Program-made: the position numbers and the translations under genes
Assembly (NCBI RefSeq): GCF_902150025.1
Contig: NZ_CABFVS010000002.1
Span: 1-64,000 of the forward strand
DNA length: 64,000 nucleotides
Source of the DNA: Bartonella massiliensis
GTDB lineage: Bacteria > Pseudomonadota > Alphaproteobacteria > Rhizobiales > Rhizobiaceae
Direction of reading: 5' to 3'
Part shown: positions 60,598 to 64,000 of the stretch, piece by piece
How the letters are laid out: the number at the start of each line of letters is the position of its first letter
Position numbering within the stretch: the stretch's first letter is position 1
Notes under the pieces: generated by a model
Databases searched by the model: none
What the model was told of the DNA's origin: nothing
Seen by the model: only the letters and a program-made list of their open reading frames with translations

Positions 60598-61531
60598 TTA
60601 CATAGCGCAAAAGATCAGAGACGAAGCTTTGATAATTTTGTCATTCTATCTCCTTTTCTCGTAATGCAATAAGATGCTCGAAATGATCCATATCGACATC
60701 ATTTTTTAAAGCTTTGGTTAAAGAGTTCAGTTTGTGTGATATTTAACTCATTCATTTTTATTTACTTATTTTAGGTGTAATTTCCCTGTGTCGTGTATCA
60801 GGCTTTTGTTTTTAAAAAATTATTTTGTGTTGTTAAAGGCAAATCTGTAAAGATACTATAATGTGAGTGTTGCATTCATATTTTTTATGATTTTTTTCCT
60901 TTAAACTAAACTCTTCCTGTGTTGTCCTTGACAAAACGGCAGTATCTTTTTTGTGAATTTTTTTAATAAAAATAAGCTTTCTAAAATGCTCTTAAAAAAT
61001 TTTTAAATTACATCGCAAAAATGCAAACGATGTTGCTATTAATAAGAACAAAACATTTTATTTTCATATCTCTGCTGCTCGATATTGTCTAAAAAACATA
61101 TGCTGTGTCGTATAAAATTAAAGTCATCCAATATGACGCTATCAAAATACTATGGTTCCAACTCTTGAAGATAAAAAACGACTATATTTTTAGAGACATT
61201 TCACACCCGTTTATTCTTCATTCAATGCAAAAGATTTGAAAGACATTATCAGCTTCGATGATAATATCATTTTTTCGGATAGCACATTGATTTATTATAA
61301 TAATATAGTGTTCTTTATATTGAACGAGAGACCCGAATATCGTAAGATACTCTTATTCAAAATCTGTTTATTAGGAAATAATAGAAATATTAAGTTACTT
61401 AATTTATTCTTTATAGATACCTACGTATATTTTCATTTATTATATTGATGATAAAATTATTTTCCTCTCTTAAAAAATTAAAATACTCTATCATTTGAAT
61501 ATGAAAAATATTGAATAATATAAATACATTC
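60598..61531. other. AT-rich decayed sequence upstream of the phage relics
   Basis: About 60640-60770 there is a minus-strand frame (DVDMDHFEHLIALREKEIE) that may be one more phage relic. Beyond that to 61531 nothing is recognised; a 70-codon plus-strand frame at 61236-61448 is AT-driven and has no ribosome site. Confidence 0.35.
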
Positions 61532-61795
61532 CTAAATCAGCATATACACGTTTTGCTGTTTGAAAAAAATTATTGCATTTTTCCAAGATACATTATGATT
61601 GCCAGGATGTACTGGTAAAATTACTTTATTAAATAAAGAATAACTCTGTTTACTAAAAAATAAATCTTATGCAGAAATATTAGAAGTAATCATCATAGAT
61701 GTTTTTCCTTGAAAAACTGTACATTCAGATACTTTAAAAACAGATACAGAAATTAATAATAGAGCACATATGGCAAAGAAATATTTTATAGTCAT
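61532..61795 (-). pseudogene. small exported protein gene with an in-frame stop
   Basis: ATG at 61795 starts KYFFAICALLLISVSVFKVS, a signal peptide or signal anchor, followed by ECTVFQGKTSMMI. A TAA at 61667-61669 ends the first 42 codons, and the same frame stays open for 44 more codons (FFSKQSYSLFNKVILPVHPG) to a TAG at 61532. Either a 42-residue peptide or a broken 87-residue secreted protein. No family recognised. Confidence 0.4.
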
Positions 61796-62207
61796 AATAA
61801 TAATTTACCTTCCATTAATAAATAACCATTATGAAATAAATATAATTATGATTTTGTATCTATATTATAACTTTAACATAACAAAAAATACAAAAATTAT
61901 TTTATACTATTAATATTTATGAGAAAATAATTTTTATGTAAATTTATAATTTATTAGCGTTATATATTTTTTAACTGAGCTTTATAATTAATAATTTTAT
62001 AATAGTATTTTGAATATATTATAATATTATTTACAATTTAGTTTTAATATATATTTAACAGTAAACATACAATATAATACATAATAAATTTCTATTTGCT
62101 AGATATTCTCTTACCTTAAAATATAAAGGAACATCAAAAATACTTTATATTATTACGATTTGCGTTCTAACTTTCTCATGCAATGTCATAAAAACTTTAT
62201 TCAAGCA
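61796..62207. other. very AT-rich spacer
   Basis: Nothing recognised. Confidence 0.3.
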
Positions 62208-62768
62208 TCAGAAAGCCCCTTTCTCGGAATGAATGAGAGGAACAGTTTTTTTTATGATAAGCGCTACAAAGGATGCAATCAGCACTTTAAAAAAACCACC
62301 AATTAAAAAAACTAATGACCCCATTAAAACTGTCAACAAAGACACTTGTGTCATATACGCTGTCCATGGAATACCAAAAGCATAGACAATGCCTATACCA
62401 CCCACAGCATTTATCAAAAATAAGAGTATAAAATTTAATCTCTTCCAAAATAACTCAACCAGTAAACCAATAAAAAATGCAGCAAAGGGAAAACTAATGA
62501 GATAGCCACTCGTAACGCCTAAAAAAACGCCAATGCCACCCCGACCTCCAGGCAATAAAGGCAATCCAATCGCAACAAGAACAAGGAAAAGAAGTGATGC
62601 GAGAGCTCCCCTTTTAGCACCAAGTATAGACCCTGCTAACATTGGAGCCATAGACTGAGCTGTAATAGGAACTCCTAAAAGAAAAGGGAAATAAATAGGA
62701 GGAAAAAGGCTCAAAACAGCATAAATCGCGGCAAATAAAGCTATATAGACTAAATCTTTTGTATTCAC
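62208..62768 (-). CDS. bioY: biotin transporter BioY, copy 1
   Basis: The substrate-binding (S) component of an energy-coupling-factor biotin importer. 186 residues, six membrane segments: LVYIALFAAIYAVLSLFPPI, GVPITAQSMAPMLAGSILGA, LPLLPGGRGGIGVFLGVTSG and others. The frame opens with an ATG at 62783, but AAGGA precedes GTG at 62768, which aligns with the ATG of copy 2, so GTG is preferred. It is downstream of copy 2 and bioN on the same strand. The C-terminal quarter differs from copy 2 more than the rest. Confidence 0.9.
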   Translation of the reverse strand: MNTKDLVYIALFAAIYAVLSLFPPIYFPFLLGVPITAQSMAPMLAGSILGAKRGALASLLFLVLVAIGLPLLPGGRGGIGVFLGVTSGYLISFPFAAFFIGLLVELFWKRLNFILLFLINAVGGIGIVYAFGIPWTAYMTQVSLLTVLMGSLVFLIGGFFKVLIASFVALIIKKTVPLIHSEKGAF

Positions 62769-62956
62769 TTGATATTCCTTCATTGTAGCAAAGTTTTGTT
62801 ATTGTTGTATAATTAATCAAAAGTATCAGCTTTATAAAAACAAATTTCCAATGCCTTAGATATAAAGAAAAATATTATATTGGCTTTAGCTTATTCTTAT
62901 TATGCTGCATTTTTAATTTATTGTATTATAATATAATAATGTATTCAAAATAAAAC

Positions 62957-63511
62957 CTATTTTTTCTTTGAATGAATGAGAGGAACAGATCTTTTAATCG
63001 CGAGTGCAACAAAGGATGCTATCAGCACTTTTAAGCAATCACCTATCAAAAAAACTGAGGAAGCGGTTAAAACTTTCAGTAAAGAAGCTTTAGTCATATA
63101 TGTTGTCCATGGAATACCAAAAGCATAGATAATTCCTATACCACCCACAGCATTTATCAAGAATAAGAGTATAAAATTTAATCTCTTCCAAAATAACTCA
63201 ACCAGTAAACCAATAAAAAATGCAGCAAAGGGAAAACTAATGAGATAGCCACTCGTAACGCCTAAAAAAACGCCAATGCCACCCCGACCTCCAGGCAATA
63301 AAGGCAATCCAATTGCAACAAGAACAAGGAAAAGAAGTGATGCGAGAGCTCCCCTTTTAGCCCCAAGTATAGCCCCTGCTAACATCGGTCCCATCGACTG
63401 AGCTGTAATAGGAACTCCTAAAAGAAAAGGGAAATAAATAGGAGGAAAAAGGCTCAAAACAGCATAAATCGCGGCAAATAAAGCTATATAGACTAAATCT
63501 TTTGTATGCAT
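62957..63511 (-). CDS. bioY: biotin transporter BioY, copy 2
   Basis: 184 residues, nearly the same as copy 1 up to about residue 135 (for example PITAQSMGPMLAGAILGAKR, GGRGGIGVFLGVTSGYLISF). It diverges after that (MTKASLLKVLTASSVFL against MTQVSLLTVLMGSLVFL). ATG at 63511 with AAAGAATAATCAA upstream. It is the S component of biotin ECF uptake. It sits between copy 1 and bioN, the energising transmembrane component. Confidence 0.92.
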   Translation of the reverse strand: MHTKDLVYIALFAAIYAVLSLFPPIYFPFLLGVPITAQSMGPMLAGAILGAKRGALASLLFLVLVAIGLPLLPGGRGGIGVFLGVTSGYLISFPFAAFFIGLLVELFWKRLNFILLFLINAVGGIGIIYAFGIPWTTYMTKASLLKVLTASSVFLIGDCLKVLIASFVALAIKRSVPLIHSKKK

Positions 63512-63569
63512 TTGATTATTCTTTCGTTATAAGACACTTTGATAATTATGAAATACTTTATCAAAAATA

Positions 63570-64000
63570 TCAGCCATCATAAGAGCGTGCTTCCAATGCC
63601 TCAGCCACTTCTGAAGCCATTCTTATGACTTTTATAATTAAAGGTATTGCAAGAGCAACAATGTTAGTATTAAGCCCCCGTGCTTGCTGTGCTTCACGCA
63701 CATCATTAAACTTCTCACTCAAAAGAGGAATAAACCTGATCGCCATAGAGATAACCATACTTACTTTTGATGGATTTAGACCAACATAACAAAAAGGCTG
63801 AAGCCCTGCTTCAATTGCCTCCACCATATCTGAAACTTTTGTTGTGAATGAAATAAGTGATGATAAAAAAAGAGGATAATAAGACGTAATACGACTTCAA
63901 CTCCTGTAAGCCAACTATTAAAAATAGCCTGAAATACAAACAGAAGAACTAAAAGTAATCCCATCGATTTAAACTGATTTATCACAGTGCTAAAAGGAAC
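63570..64000 (-). pseudogene. bioN: BioN/EcfT-type transmembrane coupling protein, frameshifted and cut by window edge
   Basis: The upstream piece reads INQFKSMGLLLVLLFVFQAI and NSWLTGVEVVLR. In another frame the protein resumes as SLISFTTKVSDMVEAIEAGL, GLNPSKVSMVISMAIRFIPL, the coupling-helix motif EAQQARG and the late EALEARSY, both typical of EcfT proteins that contact the ATPases. The shift lies near 63885-63895, close to a T-run on the coding strand. The 5' end is beyond base 64000. If the frameshift is real, biotin uptake would rely on BioY alone or another coupling protein. The ATPase (bioM) is not in the window. Confidence 0.75.

Overview
The window looks like a chromosomal segment of a small-genome, AT-rich alphaproteobacterium, most probably Bartonella (Rhizobiales). 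The evidence is the gene set and order (rsmE-gshA, edd-pgl-zwf, a soluble FtsK, rpoH, purA, serC), a tRNA-His gene without the G-1:C73 pair, biotin-uptake genes (bioY twice, bioN), long gene-poor AT-rich spacers, and many decayed genes. The genus is inferred from the sequence alone.

Layout. (1) 1-15 kb, mostly core: a decayed J-domain gene, gshA, rsmE, a 47-aa membrane peptide, an AsmA-family gene, folD, a dead tyrosine integrase, the Entner-Doudoroff set edd-pgl-zwf, and a puuB/puuA-like pair. (2) 15-40 kb, an accessory island ending at tRNA-His. It holds a four-gene operon built around a 5-aminolevulinate synthase (ALAS, GNAT, Gfo/Idh oxidoreductase, MFS exporter). Next come a relic of a type III restriction gene, a MATE exporter, a broken unknown gene, a PLP decarboxylase fused to an acetyltransferase, a methyltransferase fragment, a broken unknown gene and a second MFS exporter. 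A fic pseudogene and a type III restriction-modification locus complete it. The restriction-modification locus has one intact res and three tandem mod genes. (3) 40-58 kb, core: tRNA-His, pyrD, mscL, a PAS histidine kinase, ftsK, a frameshifted aldehyde dehydrogenase gene, rluD, rpoH, a membrane-anchored unknown, purA, serC. (4) 58.4-61 kb: tRNA-Phe followed by a decayed phage recombination module (AlpA, DUF488, YqaJ exonuclease, ERF annealing protein). (5) 61-64 kb: an AT-rich spacer, then two tandem bioY genes and a frameshifted bioN running off the window.

The most striking feature is the mod array at 32.8-39.8 kb. Three methyltransferase genes share practically the same first 213 residues and the same C-terminal third, but have unrelated central target-recognition domains. 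Each extra copy carries the same 158-nt stub of the res 5' end, and all the unit junctions fall at the heptamer AATAATT. This reads as a cassette array giving one restriction subunit several specificities. The island also carries two small-molecule biosynthesis and export gene sets whose products I cannot name. Repeats resembling the tRNA-His downstream flank lie at about 15.2, 15.5 and 24.2-24.4 kb and suggest stepwise growth of the island at this tRNA.
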